Below the pieces are notes generated by a model that saw nothing but the letters and a program-made list of their open reading frames with translations, made no database searches and was not told the DNA's origin. 64,000 nt of DNA from positions 88,319 to 152,318 of the forward strand of contig JBDHLD010000003.1 of NCBI GenBank assembly GCA_039586035.1, written 5' to 3'. Below, in pieces: positions 7,231 to 15,877 of the stretch. Origin of the DNA: JBDHHQ01 sp039586035 (GTDB lineage Bacteria > Gemmatimonadota > Gemmatimonadetes > Longimicrobiales > Gaopeijiaceae). Numbering within the stretch: position 1 is the first letter of the stretch; each line of letters opens with the position of its first letter. A program made the translations under genes and the position numbers.

Positions 7231-8472
7231 CTAGACGACCGGTAGATGATCGAAGTCGGGGTGCGGCGTTGGGCGACGGTACGCCTCGAGTGCCGGATGC
7301 AGGGCCAACAGCGTTCCCACGAGAATGAGCGGAAACGACACCAGGGCGGCGGTCCGGGCGCCGGCGATGTCGCCGAGAACACCCGAGCCCAGCACGCCCA
7401 CCGACCCGAGGGCCCAGGCGAGCCCCATCACGATGCCGGAGCTCACGCCCGTGCCCTCCGGGAGGATCTCCTGCGCCATGACGACGATGGGCGGCAGCAA
7501 GGCCATGTTCAGGAACCCTGCCACTGTGGCGAACATGAAAGTCCATGAACTGCCCGGAGTTACCCAGAATGCCATGAAGTGTGCTGGGAAGGCCAGGAGG
7601 GTCAGGACGACCAGCAGGTGACGCCGATCGACCCGGTCGGTGAGCCATCCCGAGGTCAGGGTGCCGGCTCCCTGGGCGGCCAGGTAGACGCTGAGGATCA
7701 GGGCGCCCGTAGCTTCCGCCACCCCGGCCTGTGCCGCGACAATGGGCTCCATGGTCAGGAAGACCCGTTGCACGAAGGCGCCGAGCGCGCTGATACCGAA
7801 GATCACGCCCAACGGGCCACGCAGATGTCTGAGCACCTTCGCGGGCGACGGTGGGGGCGTCGCGTCCGGGCGAAGGCGATCAGGCGGCAACAACCTCAGG
7901 AGGAGGAGACCCAGAAGCACGCCCGGGATCATGGCGATCCACAGACCCCCGAGTCCCAGGCGGGCGACGATGCCCACGGCCACGATGGGTCCGATGGCGA
8001 AGCCCATGGCGCCCCCGAAGGAGAAGACCGAGAGCCTCATCCCACTGCCCTTCCCCTCCGCGATGCGCGCGGCCATGGACGCGCCGGGCGGATGGAACAG
8101 AGCGCTGCCGAGCCCACCGAGCGCCAGGAGCAACACCAGCACGCCGAACGTCGGGGCCAGGCCGATCAGAGACAGGAAGAGCCCCGAGAGGAGCGGACCC
8201 AGGGCCACGAAGATGCGGCGGCCGTAGCGGTCGGCCAGGAAGCCTGCCAGGGGCTGGAGCACGGACGCCGCGATCGACAGGATCATGGCCAGCGCGGCGG
8301 CGAGTGCGACACCCAGCTCCAGCTTGTCCATGATGCGGGGCAGCAGCGGGGCGAGGAACGCCGCGTAGCTGTCGTTCACGCCGTGGGCGAAGGCCACCAG
8401 CAGGGACAGGCCGGTCGCGTGCCGGATCGCCGTCGTCCTGCGGACGCCTGCGGCGGCGGCCGGTGCGCTCAC
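7231..8472 (-). CDS. MFS transporter, Fsr-like efflux family
   Basis: A twelve-helix major facilitator protein, 413 residues from the GTG at 8472. The loop 2-3 motif is GFLADRYGRRIFVALGP, and the loop 8-9 equivalent GWLTDRVDRRHLLVVL is present. ALFHPPGASMAARIA and the first-helix sequence FAHGVNDSYAAFLAPLLP resemble fosmidomycin-resistance (Fsr)-type exporters. An upstream in-frame extension to 8577 is proline/glycine-rich and unlike the family, so I rejected it. It heads an operon with the Crp/Fnr regulator. The substrate is not predictable; resistance should not be assumed from family membership. Confidence 0.82.
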   Translation of the reverse strand: MSAPAAAAGVRRTTAIRHATGLSLLVAFAHGVNDSYAAFLAPLLPRIMDKLELGVALAAALAMILSIAASVLQPLAGFLADRYGRRIFVALGPLLSGLFLSLIGLAPTFGVLVLLLALGGLGSALFHPPGASMAARIAEGKGSGMRLSVFSFGGAMGFAIGPIVAVGIVARLGLGGLWIAMIPGVLLGLLLLRLLPPDRLRPDATPPPSPAKVLRHLRGPLGVIFGISALGAFVQRVFLTMEPIVAAQAGVAEATGALILSVYLAAQGAGTLTSGWLTDRVDRRHLLVVLTLLAFPAHFMAFWVTPGSSWTFMFATVAGFLNMALLPPIVVMAQEILPEGTGVSSGIVMGLAWALGSVGVLGSGVLGDIAGARTAALVSFPLILVGTLLALHPALEAYRRPTPHPDFDHLPVV

Positions 8473-8649
8473 TGACTTCGCTCGCTTCTTCGCGGTTGCT
8501 GGAGCCCCACCCCGCGATGGCGGAAGCGGGCAGCCCGACGGAGGGCTTGGAACCCCGCACCACCAAGCAGGGTCCACCCCTGGCGCCCGGCGCCGGGAGC
8601 GACCATGGTGGCCCCGTGTGAGAAGTGGAAACGGCCTTCAGGAGGCAGG

Positions 8650-10407
8650 ATGATGAAGCCGGAAACGAGGGGGGCGCCGGGCCGGTGCGTCGGACTACTG
8701 GCGCTCGCGGCGACGTGTACCATGACGGGGGCTTGCTCGCCGGAGGCCTCCATGGCCGAGGGGGACGAGACTCGCCTCGAGGCCCCGGAGTTTCCGGCCG
8801 CCAACCGGCCGGACGTCCGCGGCACCCATGGCGCCGTTTCCGCGGGACACCCACTGGCGGCTCGGGCCGGTATGGCCGTGCTGGAGCGGGGCGGCAGCGC
8901 GGTCGATGCGGCCCTGGCCATGGCTGGCGTCCTGGCCGTCGTTCGGCCCCACATGAACGGCGTGGGCGGGGACGCGTTCGCCCTCTTCTACGAGGCCGAA
9001 AGCGGCCGGGTCACGGGGCTCAATGCCAGCGGACCCGCTGGAGCGTTGGCCACACCCTCGTTCTTCACCGAGGCCGGCGAGGCGTCCGTACCGGAGCGGG
9101 GTCCCATGGCCGTCAGCGTGCCGGGCGCCGTTGGTGGCTGGATCGCGGCCCATGAGCGGTACGGTACCCTGCCCCTGCCCGAGCTCCTGGCGCCCGCCAT
9201 CGACTACGCCAGAAACGGCTTTCCCGTCTCTCAGCGGCTGGCTCGGGACATCTCGGCCGGCGCCTCGGTGCTGAACGAGCCCGCCGTGGCCCTGTACACT
9301 CCCGAGGGCAAGCCGCCGGCCATGGGCAGCCTGCTCAAGAACCCGGCCTTGGCGGAGACCCTCGAGCGGATCGCCGCACAGGGAGCAGCCGGCTTCTACC
9401 GGGGGGACGTGGCTGACCGTCTGGACGCGTTCGTATCCGAACAGGGTGGATACCTCAGGGTGGCCGACCTGGCGGCCTATGAGCCGGAGTGGGTGGAGCC
9501 TCTCTCCCTCGACTACCTGGGACACACGTTCCACGTGATCCCGCCGAACAGCCAGGGCCTGGCACACCTTCAGTTGATGCAGATGTCCAAGTCATATGAT
9601 TACAATATCTTGGGGCACAACACCTCAGCCTATCTCCACACTCTGGTGGAACTGAAGAAGCTGGCGTTCGCCGACCGGGACCGGTGGGTCGCCGACCTGC
9701 GCCATGCCGATGTTCCCGTCGAGGCGCTCCTCGAGCCCGCCTATCTCGAGGGACGAGCCGGCCTGGTCGGGGAGCGGGCGGCCCAGGACGTGGCTCCGGG
9801 GATCGGTGCAGACCAGCAGGTGGCGGAGGACGGCGGGCTCGACGATTCGGGCGATACGGTGTACCTCACCGCCGTCGACGCTCAGGGGAACGCCGTCAGT
9901 TGGATCCAGAGCCTATTCGCGTCGTTCGGCTCCGGACTTCTGGAGCCCGAGACCGGCGTGGTGCTCCATAACCGCGGAGCCCTGTTCACGCTGCAGGAGG
10001 GTCACCCCAACCAGGTGGCACCGGGCAAGCGGCCCTATCACACCCTGACTCCCACGCTGGCCACGCGGGACGGCGCGTTGGGTTTCACGCTGGGCACGCC
10101 CGGAGGCGACAGCCAACCCCAGTCCCTGCTCCAGATCACGAACAACCTCCTGCTCTTCGGGATGACGCCCCAGGAGGCCATCGAGGCGCCCCGGTTCCGG
10201 AGCTACAGCAGTCTGGCGGTGGCCATCGAGGACCGCGTGACGCCCGACGTGCGCCACGAGCTGGGCGCGCGAGGACACGAGCTCGAGGTGATCCACGGAT
10301 GGACGGCCACGTTCGGGGGAGCTCAGATGATCCATGTAGACCCGGTCAGCGGCACCCTTGCGGCCGCTTCGGACCCACGAAGAGAGGCCTACGGAATCGC
10401 GTACTGA
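8650..10407 (+). CDS. ggt: Gamma-glutamyltransferase-family lipoprotein
   Basis: A 585-residue Ntn-hydrolase of the gamma-glutamyltranspeptidase family, which self-cleaves into two subunits and hydrolyses or transfers gamma-glutamyl groups in the periplasm. A lipobox (TGAC) ends a short signal peptide, so it should be anchored by a lipid. Visible family features are HGAVSAGHPLAARAGMAVL, the oxyanion region GVGGDAFALFY, the processing segment DSGDTVYLTAVD whose threonine is the expected nucleophile, and GFTLGTPGGDSQPQ. The usual TTH is replaced by TVYL, as in cephalosporin-acylase-like members, so substrate preference may differ from glutathione. ATG 8650 follows a strong AGGAGG-type ribosome site; the next two genes follow closely. 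Confidence 0.9.
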   Translation: MMKPETRGAPGRCVGLLALAATCTMTGACSPEASMAEGDETRLEAPEFPAANRPDVRGTHGAVSAGHPLAARAGMAVLERGGSAVDAALAMAGVLAVVRPHMNGVGGDAFALFYEAESGRVTGLNASGPAGALATPSFFTEAGEASVPERGPMAVSVPGAVGGWIAAHERYGTLPLPELLAPAIDYARNGFPVSQRLARDISAGASVLNEPAVALYTPEGKPPAMGSLLKNPALAETLERIAAQGAAGFYRGDVADRLDAFVSEQGGYLRVADLAAYEPEWVEPLSLDYLGHTFHVIPPNSQGLAHLQLMQMSKSYDYNILGHNTSAYLHTLVELKKLAFADRDRWVADLRHADVPVEALLEPAYLEGRAGLVGERAAQDVAPGIGADQQVAEDGGLDDSGDTVYLTAVDAQGNAVSWIQSLFASFGSGLLEPETGVVLHNRGALFTLQEGHPNQVAPGKRPYHTLTPTLATRDGALGFTLGTPGGDSQPQSLLQITNNLLLFGMTPQEAIEAPRFRSYSSLAVAIEDRVTPDVRHELGARGHELEVIHGWTATFGGAQMIHVDPVSGTLAAASDPRREAYGIAY

Positions 10408-10420
10408 AGGAGAGAACGGC

Positions 10421-10789
10421 ATGCCTCGCCTTTTCGCCCTGTTCGGTGCCCTCCTGGCGCTCGTGGGCGTGGCCCTCGGGGCTTTCGGGGCCCACGCGCT
10501 CCGCGGACGTCTCTCGCCTGACGATCTCCAGATCTTCGAGACGGGCGTTCGGTACCAGATGTATCACGCGCTGGCCCTGTTGGCGGCGGCCTGGGCCACC
10601 GCCCGGTGGCCCGGGGGCGGCACGGTGCTGGCCGGCTGGGCCTTTCTCGTGGGGGTAATCGTGTTCTCCGGCAGCCTCTACACGCTGGTGCTCACGGGCG
10701 CCCGGTGGATGGGCGCCATCACGCCGCTCGGTGGCTTGGCCTTCCTGATCGGTTGGGCGGCGCTGGCCTACCGGATCCTGAAGGGGTGA
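10421..10789 (+). CDS. DUF423 (YgdD) membrane protein
   Basis: A 122-residue integral membrane protein of the DUF423 family with four predicted helices. The family signature ALGAFGAHALRGRL (around residues 17-30) is followed by FETGVRYQMYHALALL and the SGSLYTLVLTG and GAITPLGGLAFLIGW segments. The start ATG at 10421 has AAGGAGAG seven bases upstream, better than the in-frame ATG 63 bases earlier. The biochemical function of this widely conserved family is unknown. It sits between the gamma-glutamyltransferase and the sirtuin with gaps under 20 bases, so they are likely cotranscribed. Confidence 0.9.
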   Translation: MPRLFALFGALLALVGVALGAFGAHALRGRLSPDDLQIFETGVRYQMYHALALLAAAWATARWPGGGTVLAGWAFLVGVIVFSGSLYTLVLTGARWMGAITPLGGLAFLIGWAALAYRILKG

Positions 10790-10808
10790 GCGCGTTGGAC
10801 GCGCGCGG

Positions 10809-11582
10809 ATGACCCGAGCTCACCTGGACCGGGCCAGGGCGCTTCTGGCCGAAGCGAATCAGGTAGTCGTCCTCACGGGCGCCGGCGTCAGCGCCGAATC
10901 GGGTGTGCCCACCTTCCGCGGGCCCGAAGGTCTCTGGAAGTCGCACCGGCCCGAGGAGTTGGCCACCCCCACGGCCTTCGACCGGGACCCCCAGCTCGTG
11001 TGGGAGTGGTACGGGTGGAGGCGAGAGAGGGTTCGAGCCTGCCGACCGAACGCAGGGCATCGTGCCTTGGCCCGTCTCGCTCTTGGACGACCAGGTGTCA
11101 CGTTGGTGACCCAGAACGTGGATGGCCTGCACGCGCTGGCGGCCCGGGAGGAGGCCAGGGCGACGGATCCCGGACCCGCCCTGCCCCTCGAGCTGCACGG
11201 CTCGCTGTTCCGCGTACGATGCACCGCTTGTCACTTCGCGGGAGACGACCGTTCGACCGTGGACGCTTCCAGCCCGGCCTCCCTGCCCCACTGCCCGGAG
11301 TGCGGTGCCCTCTTGCGACCGGCGGTGATCTGGTTCGGCGAGGCGCTGGATGGAGAGGTGCTGTCCCGGGCGTTCGAAGCGGCCGGGGCGGCCCACGTCT
11401 GCATCGTGGCAGGGACGAGCGCCGTGGTGCATCCCGCCGCCTCGATTCCCCTGGCGACCGCCGGATCTGGCGGGGCGATCATCGAGGTCAACCCGGATGC
11501 TACGCCCCTGTCGATCACGGCTGCCGTGACCCTCTCGGGGCCCGCCGGTGCGCTGCTGCCTCAGCTCGTCGAGCCATCCTGA
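10809..11582 (+). CDS. cobB: NAD-dependent protein deacylase (sirtuin, CobB-like)
   Basis: A 257-residue Sir2 enzyme that removes acyl groups from lysines using NAD. The NAD-binding motif GAGVSAESGVPTFRG begins at residue 24, TQNVDGLH is at 101-108, and the catalytic histidine is H130 in LELHGSLF. Four cysteines in two pairs (CTAC and CPEC) form the zinc site, and VAGTSAVVHPAAS and NPDATPL bind NAD. Y68 and R71 form the Y-x-x-R motif of class III sirtuins (SIRT5, CobB), so desuccinylase or demalonylase activity is likely besides deacetylation. It is the third gene of the small operon after DUF423. Confidence 0.93.
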   Translation: MTRAHLDRARALLAEANQVVVLTGAGVSAESGVPTFRGPEGLWKSHRPEELATPTAFDRDPQLVWEWYGWRRERVRACRPNAGHRALARLALGRPGVTLVTQNVDGLHALAAREEARATDPGPALPLELHGSLFRVRCTACHFAGDDRSTVDASSPASLPHCPECGALLRPAVIWFGEALDGEVLSRAFEAAGAAHVCIVAGTSAVVHPAASIPLATAGSGGAIIEVNPDATPLSITAAVTLSGPAGALLPQLVEPS

Positions 11583-11835
11583 CGAAAACTCGATGTGTAG
11601 GGCAGGAGACGAGCGCGATGGGTTTCTTGGGACAGCGGCGGGGTCTCTCGCAGACAGGCTGACGCAGGTGTCTAGGAACGGATGTCCTGGGCGCTCGCGC
11701 GGGTGCGCGCGAGCGGCTAGGATGCCCGCGACCTCTCGAGCGGCGGTGGTGTAGAGCTACCCGCCAAGCCCAATCGCGCCGCTCGTGCGCCGGGGCGACC
11801 CCACACATCCCAGCTACTGCACGAACAGGACGGAT

Positions 11836-14703
11836 ATGGCTCGCAAAGCGGCAATCACCACCGGTTTGTTGTTGATCCTCAGCGCATGCGGCGACAGCGG
11901 CAATGGCACACCGCCAGCGCCCCCCACGCCGGTGCCGACGACCGTCAACGTGAGCCCCTCCACGTCCACGCTGGACGCGCTGGGCGCCACCGTGCAGCTC
12001 ACCGCCCAGGTACGCGACCAGAGCGGCACGCCCTTGGCCACGACCGTGACGTGGACCAGCTCGTCGACGTCCGTCGCCACGGTGTCGACCGCGGGTCTGG
12101 TCACGGCAGGGGCCCCGGGCAGCAGCACCATCACGGCTATGGCCGGGAGCGTGTCCGGTAGTGCCACGATCACGGTGGATCAGCTCCCTGCCGCCGTGGG
12201 CAAGGTCTCGGGCGATGCCCAGACGGGCGTCGTGGGCGCGGCGCTGGGGAGCCCGGTCACGGTGCGCATCGAGGACTCCCGAGGGAACCCGGTGTCGGGT
12301 GAGGCCGTCACGTTCGACGTGGTGTCCGGTGGAGGGCTGGTAGATCCTGCCAGCGGGTCGACCGGTCCGGACGGCTCGCTCAGCACGAGCTGGACGCTGG
12401 GCACCAGCACCAGCGAGGCACAGGCGCTCCGCGCCACCGCCGGGAGCGCGGTCGCCGACTTCACCGCGACGGCCCAGGCCGGTCCGGCCCAGGATCTGGA
12501 GGTCGCCAGCGGCGACGGCCAGACCGGCGTCGGTGGCGCTGCGCTGGCCGAGCCACTGGTAGTGCGAGTGACCGACGCCTTCGGCAACGGCGTCCCGGGC
12601 CACACCGTCACATGGTCGGCTGCCGCCGGCAACGGCACCCTCGACCCCACGTCCTCGGACACCGACGGGAGCGGGAATGCCCAGACGTCCTGGACGCTGG
12701 ACCTGACCCAGGGCGTACAGACCGCCTCGGCGGCGATCGGCGGGGGAGCAGTGGTGGACTTCACCGCCACGTCCTCCGGCGTGGCCACGCCCCCGGTCAT
12801 CAACAGCATCTCGCCGGGCGCCATGGTGGAGGGCGGATCGGCCACGCTATCGGGCACCAACTTCGCGGCCCAGGCCGCCGGCAACTCGGTCCTCGTAGAC
12901 GGCGTCGCGGCCACGGTGACCGCCGCCACCACGACCTCGCTCACGATCGAGGTGCCCACGTTCGTGTGCAGGCCTGCCCGAGACGTCGAAGTCACCGTGA
13001 CCGCCGCCGGTCTCGAGAGCGACCCGGCCACGCACCCGCTGGAGCCCGAGGCATTCTTCGAGCTGGCTGACGGTCAACTGGCCGTTCTGAACGGTCAGGA
13101 CACCTACTGCCTGCAGCTCCCTGCAGACGCTTCCGGCAGTGACTACCTGATCGGCGTCCAGTCCGTGACCGAGGTGCCGACGCTCCTGACCCCGCTCCGT
13201 GTGACCGCCACCAAGGATCCGAGCGCCGCTGCCGCGCCGCCGCTGTTGGCCGCGGCGCCTTCGCAGAAGCCGTATTCGTCCCTGGCCGATCCCATGAACA
13301 ACCCGGTCGTGCAGCGGATGAACGCCCACCGGGCCGAAGAGGCCCTTCTGGTGGAGATGGAGATCGAGCGCCTCAATTCGGTCACCCAGACGCCGATCTC
13401 GCGGGCCGCCGGCGCTCCGCCCGCTGCCGTGCCCGACGGTGAGGTGGGCGACTCCAGGGACCTTCGGGTCCGGGATTGGAACGCCGGGGCCACGTGCAGC
13501 GCGTTCTTCGACATCACCGGCACGGTCTTCGCCAAGACCGACCGAGTGATCTGGTTCCATGACGACGGCAACCCGGAGAATGGGTATACCCAGTCCGAGC
13601 TCCAGGCCATCGCCGCCGAGTTCGAAGACGGCGTCATGGACGCCCACGACGCCGCCTTCGGCCCCGCCACGGATCTGGACAACAACGGCCGCATCGCCAT
13701 CGTCATCACCAAGGAGATCAACAAGGCCAACGGGTCCAGCGGGAACCTTCAGGGGTTCGTATCAGGGTGCGACTTCGGCACCCGCACGACCTCCAACCCG
13801 TCATCGAACGAGGGCGAGGTCTTCTACCTCATCGCTCCCGACGAGAGCGGCACCCACGGCCAGGCGGTCGCCAAGAGCGACGTGTCCGACGTGATTCCCA
13901 TCCTGCTGGCCCACGAGATCACCCACATCAAGCAGTTCGGCCGGAGGATCGAGGCCAACAACACCATCTTCGAGGCCTACCACGCCGAGGGCGGCGCCAC
14001 CTTCGCCGAGGAGGTCGTGGGACACGGAGTCGAGGGCAACCAGTCCGGCCAGAACTACGGGTTGAACGTGGCGTTCAACTTCGACGGGAGCCAATCGGCC
14101 GATTGGTACGCTGGCGGATTCGCCGACCTGGTCTTCTACTTCGGCGGCAAGCCCAACAACCAGGACCAATCCTCGCAGGTCGAGGGCGCGCCCGAGGAGT
14201 GCTCCTGGCTCGAAGACGTCGACGACCAGTGCTTGAGCCGGCCGTCGTTCTACGGGGTCACCTGGTCGCTGCTGCGCTGGATCGCGGACCAGTTCTACGC
14301 GGGCAACGAGGACACCTTCATGAAGGGCTTGATCGACTCGAACCTGACCGGGTTCGCCCTGCTCGAGTCCTTCGCGGGGATGCCCGCCGAGGAGTTCCTG
14401 TCCTACTGGGCAGCCACGCTGTACCTGGACGATCGGGAGTCCGGCCTGGATCCCATGCTCCGCTACACGAGCTGGGACTTGCCGGACATCTTCGAGAGTG
14501 GCCAGCTCGTGGAGACCGGACGCCTGATCCCTCGGGCTCGGGGCTTTACCGATTTCACGGATCAGCTGAGCGTGCGGGGCGGCTCGTCGGGGTACTTCCG
14601 GGTGAGCGGCGCCAGCCAACCGGCCACGTCCCTGTTCGTGTCTTCACCGGTGGGCGGGCCACTGCCCAGCCACGTGCAGGTCTGGGTGGTGAAGATCCCC
14701 TGA
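11836..14703 (+). CDS. Ig-domain lipoprotein with C-terminal HEITH metallopeptidase domain
   Basis: A 955-residue surface or periplasmic lipoprotein. The lipobox is LSAC (Cys18). Residues 33-112 form a Big_2-like domain (VTWTSSSTSVATVSTAGLVTA). Two homologous Ig-like repeats follow at about 118-213 and 214-310 (GDAQTGVVGAAL and GDGQTGVGGAAL; SWTLGTSTSEAQ and SWTLDLTQGVQ). An IPT/TIG domain is at about 318-400. The C-terminal half carries LAHEITHIKQF with the zinc-binding HExxH at residues 693-697, then a glutamate-rich FEAYHAEGGATFAEE, resembling M30 hyicolysin-type zinc peptidases. The start at 11836 gives a proper lipoprotein signal; an earlier in-frame start does not. Substrate unknown; the repeats likely space the enzyme from the membrane. 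Confidence 0.85.
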   Translation: MARKAAITTGLLLILSACGDSGNGTPPAPPTPVPTTVNVSPSTSTLDALGATVQLTAQVRDQSGTPLATTVTWTSSSTSVATVSTAGLVTAGAPGSSTITAMAGSVSGSATITVDQLPAAVGKVSGDAQTGVVGAALGSPVTVRIEDSRGNPVSGEAVTFDVVSGGGLVDPASGSTGPDGSLSTSWTLGTSTSEAQALRATAGSAVADFTATAQAGPAQDLEVASGDGQTGVGGAALAEPLVVRVTDAFGNGVPGHTVTWSAAAGNGTLDPTSSDTDGSGNAQTSWTLDLTQGVQTASAAIGGGAVVDFTATSSGVATPPVINSISPGAMVEGGSATLSGTNFAAQAAGNSVLVDGVAATVTAATTTSLTIEVPTFVCRPARDVEVTVTAAGLESDPATHPLEPEAFFELADGQLAVLNGQDTYCLQLPADASGSDYLIGVQSVTEVPTLLTPLRVTATKDPSAAAAPPLLAAAPSQKPYSSLADPMNNPVVQRMNAHRAEEALLVEMEIERLNSVTQTPISRAAGAPPAAVPDGEVGDSRDLRVRDWNAGATCSAFFDITGTVFAKTDRVIWFHDDGNPENGYTQSELQAIAAEFEDGVMDAHDAAFGPATDLDNNGRIAIVITKEINKANGSSGNLQGFVSGCDFGTRTTSNPSSNEGEVFYLIAPDESGTHGQAVAKSDVSDVIPILLAHEITHIKQFGRRIEANNTIFEAYHAEGGATFAEEVVGHGVEGNQSGQNYGLNVAFNFDGSQSADWYAGGFADLVFYFGGKPNNQDQSSQVEGAPEECSWLEDVDDQCLSRPSFYGVTWSLLRWIADQFYAGNEDTFMKGLIDSNLTGFALLESFAGMPAEEFLSYWAATLYLDDRESGLDPMLRYTSWDLPDIFESGQLVETGRLIPRARGFTDFTDQLSVRGGSSGYFRVSGASQPATSLFVSSPVGGPLPSHVQVWVVKIP

Positions 14704-14737
14704 GCCAGGGCCCCCCTCCCCCGTCGTCCGGTGGTAG

Positions 14738-14807
14738 GTCAGCGAGACGGAGCAGCGAGGACACTCGCTGACCCGAGCCCGGGCCTCCGGTGACGACCTC
14801 GGAGGCC
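14738..14807. terminator. Two hairpins in a convergent gap
   Basis: GTCAGCGAG (14738-14746) pairs with CTCGCTGAC (14764-14772) in a 9-bp stem, and GGCCTCCG (14782-14789) pairs with CGGAGGCC (14800-14807) in an 8-bp stem. Both lie between the converging peptidase and dehydratase genes. T-runs are missing, so they may act as bidirectional or Rho-assisted stops. Confidence 0.5.
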
Positions 14808-14913
14808 GGCATGACGGGCACCGAACGGGAGCGCCGCCGACGACGCGGCACCGCCTGTCGGCGTGCCGGCAGGTGGGGCTCGCGAAGTTCCTGAAGCCCG
14901 CCCCGCCGCGTCC

Positions 14914-15861
14914 CTACAGCGCGGCCAGCCGACCCACGTCGACGTTGCCGCCGCTCACAACGACGGCGACGGGGCCCTCGTTGGCGTTCCAGTGAAGCGT
15001 GCCGGCCAGCACGGCTGCGATCCCGACCGCTCCCCCGCCCTCCACGACCAGGTGGAGCTCCCGGGCCGCGAAGCGCATCCCTTCGGCGATCTGGTCCTCC
15101 GTCACCACGGCGTGCTCGTGGACCAGATCTCGGATGAGGCCGAACGTGTGGGCGTTGTCGAGGCCGATGCCGCCGGACAGTGCATTGGCCAGCGTCTCCT
15201 CCTCCTCGAGCTCCACGGGTGCCCCGGCGTCCAGGCTCGCCGCCATCACGCGGGCCCGATCCGCCGATACTGCCGTCACCGAGGCATCGGGTCGCAACGG
15301 CAGCAGCGCGTCCGCGATGCCGCCGCACAGGCCTCCCCCCGACAGGGGCACGACCACCCGACCCACCTCTGGAAGGTCCTCGACGATCTCCAGGCCGATC
15401 GTACCCTGCCCCGCGATGACGAGAGGATCATCGAAAGGGTGGACGAGCGTGAGCCCGTCTTCCCGAGCCAGCCGTGCCGCGGCTTCGGCGGCTTGGTCGT
15501 AGGTGCCGGCAGCGGCCACGATCCGGGCGCCTGAGGCACGCATGCCGTCCAGCTTCACCGGGTCTACCCATTCCGGCACGCAGATCGTGGCGGGGACGCC
15601 CATCCGTTCGGCGACGTACGCCACGGCGCGGCCGTGATTGCCGCTCGAGCAGGTGACCACGCCGCGCTGCCGCTCCGCTTGCGACAGGTGGGCCATACGG
15701 TTGGCCGCGCCCCGGACCTTGAACGACCCCGTGACCTGTAGGCTCTCGAGCTTCAGGTAGACCGGCGCGCCAGCAACGCGGCTCAGGACAGGCGCTTGAA
15801 CGAGGGGCGTCCGGAGCACGAAGGGCGCGATGGTCCGCGCCGCCGCCTCGACCTCGGTCAT
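14914..15861 (-). CDS. PLP-dependent threonine/serine dehydratase-like enzyme
   Basis: A 315-residue fold-type II PLP enzyme of the threonine dehydratase / serine racemase family, expected to deaminate threonine or serine to a 2-oxoacid. The Schiff-base lysine lies in TGSFKVRGA, the substrate-binding loop is SSGNHGRAVAY, the phosphate-binding glycine loop is PLSGGGLCGGIA, and SGGNVDV closes the active site. There is no C-terminal ACT-type regulatory domain, so this is the short catabolic or racemase-like form, not biosynthetic IlvA. It is last in a minus-strand run behind the LVIVD propeller (16-base gap). The metabolic link to that secreted protein is not obvious. Confidence 0.88.
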   Translation of the reverse strand: MTEVEAAARTIAPFVLRTPLVQAPVLSRVAGAPVYLKLESLQVTGSFKVRGAANRMAHLSQAERQRGVVTCSSGNHGRAVAYVAERMGVPATICVPEWVDPVKLDGMRASGARIVAAAGTYDQAAEAAARLAREDGLTLVHPFDDPLVIAGQGTIGLEIVEDLPEVGRVVVPLSGGGLCGGIADALLPLRPDASVTAVSADRARVMAASLDAGAPVELEEEETLANALSGGIGLDNAHTFGLIRDLVHEHAVVTEDQIAEGMRFAARELHLVVEGGGAVGIAAVLAGTLHWNANEGPVAVVVSGGNVDVGRLAAL

Positions 15862-15877
15862 GGTCCGTGGCGGCGAG

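Noticed and set aside
7231..8472. Possible fosmidomycin resistance.
   Set aside because: Only family-level resemblance; substrate cannot be inferred.
8473..8577. N-terminal extension of the MFS transporter.
   Set aside because: Pro/Gly/Ser-rich with no membrane helix; the family begins near GTG 8472.
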